Shown one piece after another: positions 36,021 through 44,886 of a stretch of 64,000 nt of DNA; positions within the stretch are counted from its first letter, which is position 1; every line of letters starts with the position of its first letter. The notes below the pieces were generated by a model. That model did no database searches. It was not told where the DNA came from and saw only the letters and a program-made list of their open reading frames with translations. A program made the position numbers and the translations under genes. Origin of the DNA: Rhizobium sp. SSA_523 (lineage in GTDB: Bacteria > Pseudomonadota > Alphaproteobacteria > Rhizobiales > Rhizobiaceae); contig NZ_CP129381.1 in NCBI RefSeq assembly GCF_030435705.1, positions 682,001 to 746,000 on the forward strand, read 5' to 3'.

Positions 36021-37039
36021 CAAAGATACTGATGGCATCAGCCACCGCACTCTTGATGACGACGAGCCTGGCACTGGCTCAGGAAAAGGTCTTGACCGTT
36101 TCGGTCTACGCCTTTGCGCAGGACGACTTCAAGGCGATCGTTTACGATCCCTTCGAGAAGATCTGCGGCTGCAAGCTGGTCGTCGAGACCGGCAACAGCG
36201 TCGAGCGGCTGGCCAAAATGGAAGAATACAAGGACAATCCGGTTGTCGACATGGCCGTCGTGTCCATGGCCGATGCGCTTGCAGCATCGCGCAAAGGGCT
36301 GATCGACAAGATCGACACGTCGAAGCTTTCCAATTTCAACAAGCTCTACGACGTTGCCAAGGATCCGAACGGCGACGGCATGAGCGTCGGCTACACCTTC
36401 TACGCCACGTCCATCGTCTATCGCACGGACAAGATGAAGATCGAATCCTGGGGCGACCTCCTGAAGGATGACATCGTCTCCCACGTCGCCTTCCCGAACG
36501 TGACCACCAATCAGGGACCGCCGGCTCTCTATATGCTCGGTCAGGCTCTGGGCGGGGATGCTCCCGACCTCAAGGCGCCGATCGACGCCGTGGGCGCCAA
36601 GAAGGACGAGATCGTCACCTTCTATGTCAAGTCCTCGCAGCTCGTGCAGTTGATGCAGCAGGAAGAGATCTGGGCAGCGCCGGTGGGACGTTTCGCCTGG
36701 GCGCCGTTCACCAAGCTCGGGCTGCCGATCGCCTGGGCAACGCCGAAGGAAGGCCAGACCGGCGGCATGAACGTCATGATGGTCACCAAGAATTCCAAGA
36801 ACCGCGACCTGGCGCTGCAGTTCATGGATTTCTGGCTGTCCACCGAAGTGCAGACGAAGCTGGCGGAGAAGCTGATCGACAGCCCGGCCAATTCAGAGGT
36901 CAAGGTATCCGACGAGGTTGCCAACAACATCACCTATGGCGCCGAAACGGCTGAGAGCCTGAAGCTCATCCCCTCGGATGTCGCGCTCGATTACCGGGAC
37001 CAGTGGCTGAGCGAATGGAATGCGAAAGTCGGCCAGTAA
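36017..37039 (+). CDS. Polyamine-type (PotD-like) ABC substrate-binding protein
   Basis: 340-residue extracellular solute-binding protein with a signal peptide (MTKILMASATALLMTTSLALA-QEK). The fold pattern resembles family 1 polyamine/iron/thiamine binders (VSVYAFAQDDFKAIVYDPFE, then WAAPVGRFAWAPFTKLGLP). The ligand may not be a polyamine, since the operon encodes nucleoside hydrolase and adenine deaminase; a nucleoside-like ligand is inferred. Translation is coupled to the LacI gene by ATGA. It is followed by a strong hairpin. Confidence 0.88.
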   Translation: MTKILMASATALLMTTSLALAQEKVLTVSVYAFAQDDFKAIVYDPFEKICGCKLVVETGNSVERLAKMEEYKDNPVVDMAVVSMADALAASRKGLIDKIDTSKLSNFNKLYDVAKDPNGDGMSVGYTFYATSIVYRTDKMKIESWGDLLKDDIVSHVAFPNVTTNQGPPALYMLGQALGGDAPDLKAPIDAVGAKKDEIVTFYVKSSQLVQLMQQEEIWAAPVGRFAWAPFTKLGLPIAWATPKEGQTGGMNVMMVTKNSKNRDLALQFMDFWLSTEVQTKLAEKLIDSPANSEVKVSDEVANNITYGAETAESLKLIPSDVALDYRDQWLSEWNAKVGQ

Positions 37040-37091
37040 AGGCCGACGGGCGGCAAGCCGCAGTCGCCGCGGCGGCTGCCCTTGGTCTGCA

Positions 37092-37136
37092 CCCTGATCC
37101 CGGTCTCCACCCCGTGCGACGGGGTGGAGATCAGGG
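37092..37136 (+). terminator. Strong hairpin between binding protein and permease genes
   Basis: Inner stem CTCCACCCCGT/ACGGGGTGGAG (11 bp, loop GCG) and outer stem CCCTGAT/ATCAGGG, separated by a one-sided 6-base bulge. No T-run follows. It most likely stabilises the binding-protein mRNA or gives partial termination. Confidence 0.7.
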
Positions 37137-37213
37137 TTAAATGACACCAGACGTGTAATATTGCAGATGCGGCATGAGATCGTCCGCAGCTGCGCCAGTT
37201 GAGGCAAACCAGA

Positions 37214-38041
37214 ATGTTCCAGAATCGCACGGCGGGATTGGCGCTCGCACTGCCGGCGGCCTTGTTCGCGGCCCTTGTCTTCCTCGTGCCGGTCGCCCTC
37301 TTGCTGTCGGAAGGCTTTCGCAGCGCCGATCAATGGACGCTCTCTGCCTATGTGGATTTCTTTGCCCAGCCGCTCAACCGGGCGGTCTTCCTGCGTACGC
37401 TGAAACTTGCCGCGCTTGTCACCGTCGTTGCTGCGGTGATCGGCTATGCGGCGGCTTATGCCATCGTGTCGCTGCCGCCGGGCTCCAAGGGCAAGATGAT
37501 CGGCCTGGTCGTCCTGCCGCTGATGATCTCGCCGGTTGCCCGCACCTATGCCTGGATCGTCATTCTCGGACGGACCGGCATCGTCAACCAGGCCCTGCAA
37601 GCCATCGGGCTGACGGATGAGCCTTTCCGCATCCTGTTTTCCGAGACGGCGATCTTTGTCGGCCTGCTGCAGCTCTTTCTGCCGCTGATGATCATCTCCT
37701 TGATCTCCGCACTGGAGAACCTGCCGCGCGACGTCGTCCCGGCCGCCCGCATTCTGGGCGCCGGCTGGCTCAGCGTCTTCTGGAAGATCATCCTGCCGCT
37801 GACGAAGGAAGGTCTCGTCATCGGCGGAACGCTGGTCTTCACCGGATCGATGACGGCCTACATCACCCCGGCCATTCTCGGCGGGTCCAAGGTGCTGATG
37901 CTGGAGACCCTTCTCTACCAGCAGGTCAGCGTCTCGAATAATTTCGTCGCCGCCAGCGTCATTGCCTTCATCCTCATCGTCATGAGCTTTGCCGCCAACA
38001 TCCTCCTGAAACGCATTGCCAGCGCAAGGAGCGGCAAATGA
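37214..38041 (+). CDS. PotB-like ABC transporter permease
   Basis: 275-residue permease of the polyamine/iron group with a hydrophobic start (GLALALPAALFAALVFLVPV) and the EAA loop VPAARILGAGWLSVFWKIILP. It pairs with the next permease. The start is ATG 37214; an in-frame TTG five codons earlier is unlikely. Confidence 0.92.
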   Translation: MFQNRTAGLALALPAALFAALVFLVPVALLLSEGFRSADQWTLSAYVDFFAQPLNRAVFLRTLKLAALVTVVAAVIGYAAAYAIVSLPPGSKGKMIGLVVLPLMISPVARTYAWIVILGRTGIVNQALQAIGLTDEPFRILFSETAIFVGLLQLFLPLMIISLISALENLPRDVVPAARILGAGWLSVFWKIILPLTKEGLVIGGTLVFTGSMTAYITPAILGGSKVLMLETLLYQQVSVSNNFVAASVIAFILIVMSFAANILLKRIASARSGK

Positions 38042-38817
38042 TCCAGCGCCTCGTCACGCCCACAATCCTGTTCCTGGTGATGCTGTTCCTCATCGGGCCC
38101 TTCCTCATCATCGTGGCCGCCTCCTTCTCGGCCGGGGAGACGCTTGCCTTCCCTCCACAGGGCCTGTCGTTCCGCTGGATCATCAAGGTCTTCACCATTG
38201 AGAGCTTCCGTCAGAGCTTCGGCATCTCGATGTTTCTTGCCATCGGCGGAACCCTTGCGGCCCTTCTCCTCGGCATTCCGGCCTCCTACGCCATGTCGCG
38301 CTACCGCCTGCCCTTCTCGGAAACGGTACGATTCCTGGTCTCCATGCCGATCATCGTCCCGGGGATCATCGTGGGCCTGGCCCTGCTGCGCTATTTCGTG
38401 ATCCCGGTCGGCATCCCGGTCATCCTGGCGCTCTTCATCGCCCATACGGCGCTTATCCTGCCCTATGCAGTCCGCGTCGTCTCGGCCAGCCTGGCCAATC
38501 TGCGTGCCGACATGGAGGAGGCGGCGGTCATCCTCGGCTCCTCCCGGCTCGGCGCCTTTTTCCGCATCGTGCTGCCCAATATCCGCGGCGGCATTCTCTC
38601 GGCCTTTATCCTGGGCTTTGTCACGAGCTTCAACCAGGTGCCCGTTTCGCTGTTTCTGTCCGGCCCCGGCGTGCGCACCCTTCCCATCGACATGCTGGGT
38701 TACATGGAAAATGTCTTCGATCCCTCCATCGCGGCACTCTCCTCCCTGCTTGCCTTCCTCTCCATCGGCATCGTCTTTGCCGCCGAACGCTTCCTTGGTT
38801 TTTCCCGCTATGTCTGA
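38038..38817 (+). CDS. PotC-like ABC transporter permease
   Basis: 259-residue permease with the EAA loop EEAAVILGSSRLGAFFRIVLPN and six predicted helices. It overlaps the previous permease by ATGA and the ATPase gene by 8 bp, so the three are tightly coupled. Confidence 0.92.
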   Translation: MIQRLVTPTILFLVMLFLIGPFLIIVAASFSAGETLAFPPQGLSFRWIIKVFTIESFRQSFGISMFLAIGGTLAALLLGIPASYAMSRYRLPFSETVRFLVSMPIIVPGIIVGLALLRYFVIPVGIPVILALFIAHTALILPYAVRVVSASLANLRADMEEAAVILGSSRLGAFFRIVLPNIRGGILSAFILGFVTSFNQVPVSLFLSGPGVRTLPIDMLGYMENVFDPSIAALSSLLAFLSIGIVFAAERFLGFSRYV

Positions 38818-39835
38818 TCAAACCTATCTCTCTCTCGAAAAGCTCTCGCTCGCCTATGGCAAGACGGTCGCCGTCAAGGATCTCGACCTCTCCATCAAGA
38901 AAGGCGAGCTCCTGGCTCTGCTCGGCCCTTCCGGCTGCGGCAAGACGACGACCATGCGCGCCATTGCCGGGCTGATGAAGCCCGTCGGCGGAAAGATCGT
39001 GCTCGATGGCCGCGACATCACCCATGTGCCGGCCAACAAGCGGGAAATCGGGCTTGTTTTCCAGTCCTATGCGCTTTTCCCGCACCTGACGGTCTTCGAG
39101 AATGTCGCCTTCGGTCTGCGGATGAAGGGAATGGACGGCCAGGATCTGCGCCGGCGGGTGGAAGACGGTCTGCGCTCCGTCGGCCTGTCGGAATTCGCCG
39201 ACCGCAAGGCGACCGATCTTTCCGGCGGACAGCAGCAGCGCGTCTCGCTCGCCCGCTCAATGGTCGTTCAGCCCAAGCTGCTGATGCTCGACGAGCCCCT
39301 CTCCAATCTGGACGCGCGGCTGCGCCTGGACATGCGCAGCGAGCTGCAGCGGCTGCAGAAGGAGACCGGCATGACGATGATCTTCGTCACGCATGACCAG
39401 GTGGAGGCGCTGGCGCTGGCGGACAAGATCGTCGTGATGCGCAATGGCGCGATCGAACAGATCGGCACGCCCGAACAGATCTACAACCAACCGGCCTCCG
39501 CTTTCGTGGCCGATTTCGTCGGCTTCGAAAACATATTCGAAATCCGCAACGGCATGCTCGTCTCGGAATCGGGAGACGCGGTCATGCCGGCTGATGGTCG
39601 CGACGTCTCCGGCCTCGCCTGGCGTCCGGGCATGGTCGTGCTCGGCGAGGGATCGCAGACCGGAACTGTCAGGGGCGTCTCCTTTGCCGGCAATATTCGC
39701 GGCTACACGCTGGACACGCCGCTCGGCACCATCCGCGCCGAGGTGGATGCCGCCCTTCCCGCCTATCAATTGGGCGAGACGGTCCGATTCGACCTGCCAG
39801 TCACGAATGCCGCACCGCTGCAGCGCGTCGGATGA
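38810..39835 (+). CDS. PotA-like ABC transporter ATP-binding protein
   Basis: 341-residue ATPase with Walker A GPSGCGKTT, signature LSGGQQQR, Walker [14 protein letters not shown] and a C-terminal TOBE domain (PGMVVLGEGSQTGTV...). It drives the Pot-like permeases. The start ATG lies inside the end of the upstream permease gene. The much longer upstream frame is a shadow of that permease. Confidence 0.93.
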   Translation: MSDQTYLSLEKLSLAYGKTVAVKDLDLSIKKGELLALLGPSGCGKTTTMRAIAGLMKPVGGKIVLDGRDITHVPANKREIGLVFQSYALFPHLTVFENVAFGLRMKGMDGQDLRRRVEDGLRSVGLSEFADRKATDLSGGQQQRVSLARSMVVQPKLLMLDEPLSNLDARLRLDMRSELQRLQKETGMTMIFVTHDQVEALALADKIVVMRNGAIEQIGTPEQIYNQPASAFVADFVGFENIFEIRNGMLVSESGDAVMPADGRDVSGLAWRPGMVVLGEGSQTGTVRGVSFAGNIRGYTLDTPLGTIRAEVDAALPAYQLGETVRFDLPVTNAAPLQRVG

Positions 39836-40764
39836 GTGCCATGGGCATCTGGATCGATACCGATATGGGCTTCGATGATATCGCGGCCATTTTCGTCGTG
39901 CAGCAGGCGGGACTGACGATCGACGGCATATCGCTGGTCTTCGGCAACACCGTCTTTGACCAGGTCTGCGCCAATGCAGCCGGCGCCGCAGCCGCTTTCG
40001 GCTGGTCCTTCCCGCTTCATGCCGGCCGGAGCGGCCCGGTCATGGGGCGCCTGGAGACAGCGCAGGCCATCCTTGGCGAGACCGGAATCCCAACCCTTGG
40101 CCAGTCGCTTCCAAGGCTTGCCGGCCATTATCCGTCGCTTGCATTCGACGCGCTTTGCCGATGGCTGAGCGAAGACACGGGACCGCGCCGCATCCTGGCG
40201 CTCGGCCCGCTGACCAATATTGCGGCGCTGGTTCTGGCGAGGCCGGATCTGGCTGCGCGGATCACGGACCTGACCTGGATGGGCGGCGGCGTGACGCGCG
40301 GCAATCATACCGCTTCGGCGGAATTCAATGCGCTCGCCGATCCCGAAGCCGTGGCGATCATTCTCTCGCATCGGCTGCCGCTGCGCATGGTCGATCTCGA
40401 TTTTTGCCGCAAGATCCAGGCAGGTCCTTCCGATGTGGACGCCATTCGGGCCGCCGGTGGCCGCAATGCGGGTCTCCTGGCAGACCTGTTCGGGGGCTTT
40501 GTCGACATCGCTCTATCGCGCGGGCGTCCCAGCATGGCGCTCTACGATCCCGCCGCCGCCGTAGCCTTCACGCATCCTCACCTGGTGACGTTCGAACCGG
40601 CTCGCATCGACATGGAATGCGCCGGCCAGTTCACGCGCGGGCGCACCGTTGTGGAGACCCGGCAGAGTCATGGCGAGTTCAATGCCCATTTCGCCGCTGA
40701 TTGCGACGCGCAGCGCGTGAAGGCGGCAATCATCGATGCACTTGCAACGGAGGCCGCACGATGA
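39832..40764 (+). CDS. Inosine/uridine-preferring nucleoside hydrolase family protein
   Basis: 310-residue nucleoside hydrolase. The calcium-binding DTDMGFDD motif is at residues 9-16 (canonical DTDxGxDD), with LALGPLTNIA and WMGGGVTRGNHTASAEFN as further family motifs. It hydrolyses the N-glycosidic bond of nucleosides to base and ribose in the cytoplasm. It is coupled to the transporter ATPase by ATGA and to adenine deaminase by ATGA, which implies that the imported compound is a nucleoside. Confidence 0.92.
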   Translation: MSAMGIWIDTDMGFDDIAAIFVVQQAGLTIDGISLVFGNTVFDQVCANAAGAAAAFGWSFPLHAGRSGPVMGRLETAQAILGETGIPTLGQSLPRLAGHYPSLAFDALCRWLSEDTGPRRILALGPLTNIAALVLARPDLAARITDLTWMGGGVTRGNHTASAEFNALADPEAVAIILSHRLPLRMVDLDFCRKIQAGPSDVDAIRAAGGRNAGLLADLFGGFVDIALSRGRPSMALYDPAAAVAFTHPHLVTFEPARIDMECAGQFTRGRTVVETRQSHGEFNAHFAADCDAQRVKAAIIDALATEAAR

Positions 40765-42539
40765 CGTCGCATATTGCAGGCGAACCTTCCGATCTTCATG
40801 ATGAGCACCTGCGCACAAAAGCCGTGGCGGCGGCGCGCGGAGATGCGCCTTTCGACAGGCTGATCGTCAACGGCGTGCTGATCGACATGGTGACAGGCGA
40901 GCAGCGCCGGGCCGATATCGGCCTGGTGGGGCCCCTGATCGCCAGCGTCCATGCGCCCGGTTCCCGCACCGACGCGATGGAGCTTATCGATGCCGGCAAT
41001 GGCTATATCAGTCCCGGCCTGATCGATACACATATGCACATCGAGAGCTCGATGGTGACGCCTGCCGCCTATGCCGGCGCCGTCGTGCCGCGCGGGGTGA
41101 CCACCATCGTCTGGGACCCGCACGAATTTGCCAATGTGCATGGGGTCGCCGGCGTCCGGTTCGCGGTGGATGCGGCGCGTGGCCTGCCTCTGCGCATGGT
41201 CGTGCTTGCCCCGTCCTGCGTGCCCTCGGCACCCGGGCTGGAATTGAATGGCGCGGATTTCGATGCCGACGTCATCACGGATCTTTTGTCCTGGCCGGAA
41301 ATTGGTGGCATTGCGGAAGTGATGACCATGCAGGGCGTGATCGATCGGGAGCCCCGCATCAGCGCCATCCTGCAATCGGGTCTCGACGCCGGTAAACTGA
41401 TCTGCGGCCATGCCCGCGGCCTCGGCGAAAACCGCCTGGCGGCTTTCATGGCGGCTGGGATCACCTCCGATCATGAACTGACCTCGGGCGAGGATCTCCT
41501 CCAGAAACTCAGGGCCGGACTTTCGATCGAGCTGCGCGGTTCGCATGATCATCTCCTGCCGGAATTCGTGGCAACGCTCAATCGGCTCGGCCCCCTGCCG
41601 CAGACGATCACGCTCTGCACCGACGATGTCTTCCCCGATGATCTGCATGAGCGCGGCGGTCTTGATGATGTTGTGCGCCGTCTGGTGGCCTACGGACTTG
41701 ATCCGGTCAAGGCGCTGCAGGCGGCGACGCTGAATGCCGCCCGTCGATTGGGCCGCGAGGATCTGGGCCTGATCGCCAGTGGACGCCGGGCGGATCTCGT
41801 CGTGTTCGAGGATCTCCGGAGCCTGCGGGCGCGCCATGTCATCGTCAATGGGAAGGTCGTCGCCGCATCCGGACGTCTTCTTGATCCTTTGACAGCGCTT
41901 GAAACTGCCGGTCTGAAGCAGTCGATGAAGATTGACCCGGTCACCGCAGATGGTTTTCGGGTTCCCGCAGCGGGAGAGCGAGTTAGGATTGCGACCATCG
42001 ACAAGCCGCGCTTTACCGCCTGGGGAGAGATGGAGGCGCAGGTCCGCAACGGCACGGTGGTTCCGCCCGATGGCACGACGCTGATTGCGGTTGCGCATCG
42101 ACATGGTCGCGCCGATCCGCGTCCGCGTGTCGGCTTCCTGCTTGGCTGGGGCCAATGGCGCGGCGCTTTTGCGACAACCGTTTCGCACGACAGCCATAAT
42201 CTCACGGTCTTCGGCGGCAATGAGGAGGATATGGCGGTCGCTGCCAATGCAGTCATCGCGGCCGGCGGCGGCATGGCCGTTGCACGCGACGGCGCGATCG
42301 AGGCCCTGCTCCCGCTGCCCGTCTCAGGTCTCGTCAGTGAACAATCCCTGGATTCCGTAGCGAAAGGCTTTACCGAACTCCGGTCCGCCATGGACAAGAT
42401 CGTCGACTGGCAGCCGCCTTATCTGGTGTTCAAGGCCTGTTTCGGCGCCACTCTTGCCTGCAATGCCGGACCGCACCAGACGGATCGCGGCATTGCGGAT
42501 GTGACGACAGGCCGTCTGCTTCAAACACCTGTGCTGTGA
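40761..42539 (+). CDS. ade: Adenine deaminase
   Basis: 592-residue amidohydrolase-superfamily adenine deaminase, normal length. Metal and active-site motifs are DTHMHIESSMVTP, DPHEFANVHG, CGHARGL, SDHE and CTDDVFPDDL, and the C-terminal adenine deaminase domain follows. It converts adenine to hypoxanthine and ammonia. It is the last gene of the LacI operon, converting the base released by the nucleoside hydrolase. Confidence 0.94.
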   Translation: MTSHIAGEPSDLHDEHLRTKAVAAARGDAPFDRLIVNGVLIDMVTGEQRRADIGLVGPLIASVHAPGSRTDAMELIDAGNGYISPGLIDTHMHIESSMVTPAAYAGAVVPRGVTTIVWDPHEFANVHGVAGVRFAVDAARGLPLRMVVLAPSCVPSAPGLELNGADFDADVITDLLSWPEIGGIAEVMTMQGVIDREPRISAILQSGLDAGKLICGHARGLGENRLAAFMAAGITSDHELTSGEDLLQKLRAGLSIELRGSHDHLLPEFVATLNRLGPLPQTITLCTDDVFPDDLHERGGLDDVVRRLVAYGLDPVKALQAATLNAARRLGREDLGLIASGRRADLVVFEDLRSLRARHVIVNGKVVAASGRLLDPLTALETAGLKQSMKIDPVTADGFRVPAAGERVRIATIDKPRFTAWGEMEAQVRNGTVVPPDGTTLIAVAHRHGRADPRPRVGFLLGWGQWRGAFATTVSHDSHNLTVFGGNEEDMAVAANAVIAAGGGMAVARDGAIEALLPLPVSGLVSEQSLDSVAKGFTELRSAMDKIVDWQPPYLVFKACFGATLACNAGPHQTDRGIADVTTGRLLQTPVL

Positions 42540-42549
42540 TCCTTAAAGA

Positions 42550-42576
42550 CCCCGCCGTTTCATCGCGACAGCGGGG
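42550..42576. terminator. Possible bidirectional terminator hairpin
   Basis: CCCCGC (42550-42555) and GCGGGG (42571-42576) lie between the convergent ade and cbiM-like genes. The stem is short, the loop 15 bases, and no T-run follows, so support is modest. Confidence 0.35.
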
Positions 42577-42602
42577 CCAATGATCATGGGAACAGTCGAG
42601 GC

Positions 42603-43280
42603 TCAGGCAAAGCTGTGCAGCCGCTCATTGAACATCGGGCTTCGGCTGAGGCGGCTCAGTGCCTTTGCACCGGCGAGAACGGCAAGATCGATCAGCGGCT
42701 CCAGGATGACGACAGTCATGTAGGCGCCGCCGAAGGCCCCGATGTCGGCGAGGTTCTGGACGCTGACGCCGTGACCATACAGCGCCCAGAACGCGACCCA
42801 GGCAACGATCCCGCCCTGGAAGGCCGTCGAAAGTGCGAGGGTCTGCGCGTAAGTGAGATCGACATAGGCCGTCTTTGCCGGAATGATGCGCCGCGCCAGA
42901 AGCCGGATGCCCCATAGCGGCAGCAGCAGCGTCGTCACATTCATCCCATATTGCGGCAGATCCAGCGGGGCGAAGAAGAGACCCTGAAGAAGCAGTCCGG
43001 CGGCAAGGCCGATGGCTGCCGGCCCTGCGCCAAATAAAAGGAGAAGCGTCGAGCCGAGGATCAGATGCACCTCAGAGACGCCGACAGGATGATGCGGCAA
43101 GACTTCGAAAAAGCAGAATACGAGGACCGTGGTCGCCAGACTGCGCAGGGCAAGCGCGCCGAGGCCGCTTTGCCGGACGGTCTCACCCGCCATCTTGACT
43201 GTCAGTCCAAGACCGATTGCTGCGGTTGCATAACTCAACACGAGTTTGGCGCCGTCAACGACGCCGGGTTCGATATGCAT
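42603..43280 (-). CDS. CbiM-like energy-coupling-factor permease
   Basis: 225-residue CbiM-family membrane protein beginning MHIEPGVVDGAK, where the conserved N-terminal His2 normally coordinates cobalt or nickel. Other CbiM features are HHPVGVSEVHLILG and several transmembrane helices. Start at 43280 is fixed by this motif; the 36-codon upstream frame is not protein-like. No CbiN, CbiQ or CbiO gene is adjacent. A cobalamin riboswitch lies upstream, so cobalt uptake for B12 synthesis is the likely role. Confidence 0.87.
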   Translation of the reverse strand: MHIEPGVVDGAKLVLSYATAAIGLGLTVKMAGETVRQSGLGALALRSLATTVLVFCFFEVLPHHPVGVSEVHLILGSTLLLLFGAGPAAIGLAAGLLLQGLFFAPLDLPQYGMNVTTLLLPLWGIRLLARRIIPAKTAYVDLTYAQTLALSTAFQGGIVAWVAFWALYGHGVSVQNLADIGAFGGAYMTVVILEPLIDLAVLAGAKALSRLSRSPMFNERLHSFA

Positions 43281-43339
43281 GATCTTCTTCCTTATTCCAC
43301 GCCCACCGCGTGAATGTGTAAAAGTTCGAGCGCGTGCGC

Positions 43340-43512
43340 CCAGTGCTGATGGCAGGTCTCCTGGCTTGCGGTTCATCACTTCGTCCACCTTCCCAATTCA
43401 AAAGAACCAGTGGTGTCTGGACGTCATTCGCCGCTTACAGTTGCGGGGGCAGCCATGGAATCGTGCCGCGCGGGCATCCCACCATGTTCCCTTCGAAGCG
43501 ACCTTGCTTCGA
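43340..43512 (-). ncRNA. Cobalamin (B12) riboswitch
   Basis: On the minus strand the B12 box AAGCCAGGAGACCTGCC (43351-43367) is exact to consensus. Upstream lie the conserved CCCCCGCAACTGTAAGCGG element (about 43433-43450) and GGGAAGGTGG and GGTGGGATGCC-type elements. The 3' end is about 60 nt before the CbiM start, so adenosylcobalamin should reduce expression of the permease. Borders are approximate. Confidence 0.95.
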
Positions 43513-43534
43513 CTCGTCGGCGCAAGCCGACGAG
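43513..43534. terminator. Perfect 9-bp hairpin downstream of the CoA hydrolase gene
   Basis: CTCGTCGGC-GCAA-GCCGACGAG, between the end of the 3-hydroxyisobutyryl-CoA hydrolase gene and the riboswitch. It probably ends the upstream transcript, though there is no T-run. Confidence 0.5.
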
Positions 43535-43591
43535 AACCATCACAGGAAGTCTATCGCCGCGCCGGCCCAATTGGCAAGGCGGCCGTGATCC

Positions 43592-44674
43592 TCATCCACC
43601 ATGGGAAGGACGGACAGGATCTGACGTAACGGCAAACGAGGGATCGCCGCCCTCGGCCTCACTGGCCATCTGCGCCAGAAGCGCTGGCGGCACGGCGCCG
43701 ATCTCCGGATAACGCCAGCGCGGCGAGCGATCCTTGTCGATGATGATCGCCCGAATGCCTTCGACGAAGTCCCCATGCTCCAGCACGCGCGACACGAAAC
43801 GGTATTCGTTGCGCAGGGCCGTGTTCAAATCATCGGCACGGCGTATGGTCGAAAGCGTTGCCAGAAGGGAGATCGGCGATGCGGCCGTCATCGACGCGAG
43901 CGCCTTTTGCGCCCATTCGCCGGGTTCTGTGGCGAGCCGGTCGAGGATCCCCGTCACGCTTTCGGCATCGAAGACGCGCGAAATATTGCTCTCAAGCCTT
44001 GCCACCTCACTCTCCGGCGGCTCCGAAGCAAAGCTTTCAATCTGGCTGATGTCGCCGCTATCCAGCAGGCTCTGCTTCAGCGCGGGCAAAGACTCGCGCC
44101 GGACATAGAAATCGGCGAAGCCGGCATGGATGGCGGTGGCGCCATCCATCCTGGCTCCGGTCAGGCCAAAATATTCGCCGAGCCTGCCAGGCGCGCGGCG
44201 CAAGAGATAGCTTCCACCCACATCCGGGATCAGCCCGATCGCGCATTCGGGCATGGCGACGACTGAATGTTCCGTGACCACGCGATGCGATCCATGGGCC
44301 GATATGCCGACGCCCCCACCCATGACGATACCATCCATGACGGCGACATAGGGTTTGGGAAACCGGGCGATCAAGGCATTGAGACGATATTCGTCGCGCC
44401 AGAACAGATTGCCGGAGGTGAAGTCGCCACTCTTGCCGTAGTGATACATGGACGTGAGATCACCGCCCGCCGAGAAGGCCTTTTCGCTATCGGCATCCAC
44501 CATGACCAGAGCAATATCTGGATCATCCGCCCATCTCGTCAGCGCCGCCGTCATCGCGTCGACAACCGGCCGGTTGACGGCATTCAAGACCTTTGCGCGG
44601 GTCAGCGTGATATGGCCGACGCGGCCCTGCCTGCGGACTGAAATATCCTGATGCGTCTGGTCTTCCTGGCTCAC
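43592..44674 (-). CDS. 3-hydroxyisobutyryl-CoA hydrolase
   Basis: 360-residue crotonase-fold hydrolase; the length and the FSAGGDLTSMY, MDGIVMGGGVGIS and PECAIGLIPDVGGSYLLRR motifs match HIBCH rather than ordinary hydratases. It releases 3-hydroxyisobutyrate from its CoA ester in valine degradation. Start is GTG at 44674 with GGGAG upstream; a second GTG 23 codons earlier has no ribosome binding site. It lies after a hairpin that follows liuC, so it may be transcribed partly on its own. Confidence 0.9.
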   Translation of the reverse strand: MSQEDQTHQDISVRRQGRVGHITLTRAKVLNAVNRPVVDAMTAALTRWADDPDIALVMVDADSEKAFSAGGDLTSMYHYGKSGDFTSGNLFWRDEYRLNALIARFPKPYVAVMDGIVMGGGVGISAHGSHRVVTEHSVVAMPECAIGLIPDVGGSYLLRRAPGRLGEYFGLTGARMDGATAIHAGFADFYVRRESLPALKQSLLDSGDISQIESFASEPPESEVARLESNISRVFDAESVTGILDRLATEPGEWAQKALASMTAASPISLLATLSTIRRADDLNTALRNEYRFVSRVLEHGDFVEGIRAIIIDKDRSPRWRYPEIGAVPPALLAQMASEAEGGDPSFAVTSDPVRPSHGG

Positions 44675-44841
44675 AATCTCTGTCTCCCGCTCAAGCGCTT
44701 CTCGATATGGTGGCGCGGCATCGCCATCGCACTCCGTGTCCACTCTATGCTGTTAGGCCTTTGTCCGGCTCCTTTCGGCAGATCCTAACCAGATTTGCAT
44801 TGGCCTCCCAATGCTTCGTCCGCTTAGTTTGATGTTTCGAC

Positions 44842-44886
44842 GCAGGTTCTGGTCGGAAAACCGTGGGACACTTTTCCGGAACCTGC
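44842..44886. terminator. Bulged inverted repeat after liuC, candidate terminator or interspersed palindrome
   Basis: GCAGGTTC (44842-44849) and CGGAAAA (44854-44860) pair with TTTTCCG (44872-44878) and GAACCTGC (44879-44886); a 4-base bulge lies in one arm. It starts directly after the liuC stop. The CGGAAAA...TTTTCCG core resembles an intergenic palindrome that recurs in rhizobial genomes, so it may be a repeat family member acting as a terminator. Confidence 0.6.

Noticed and set aside
38465..38809. Upstream extension of the PotA-like ATPase frame
   Set aside because: This stretch is the other frame of the PotC-like permease, whose sequence is clearly coding.
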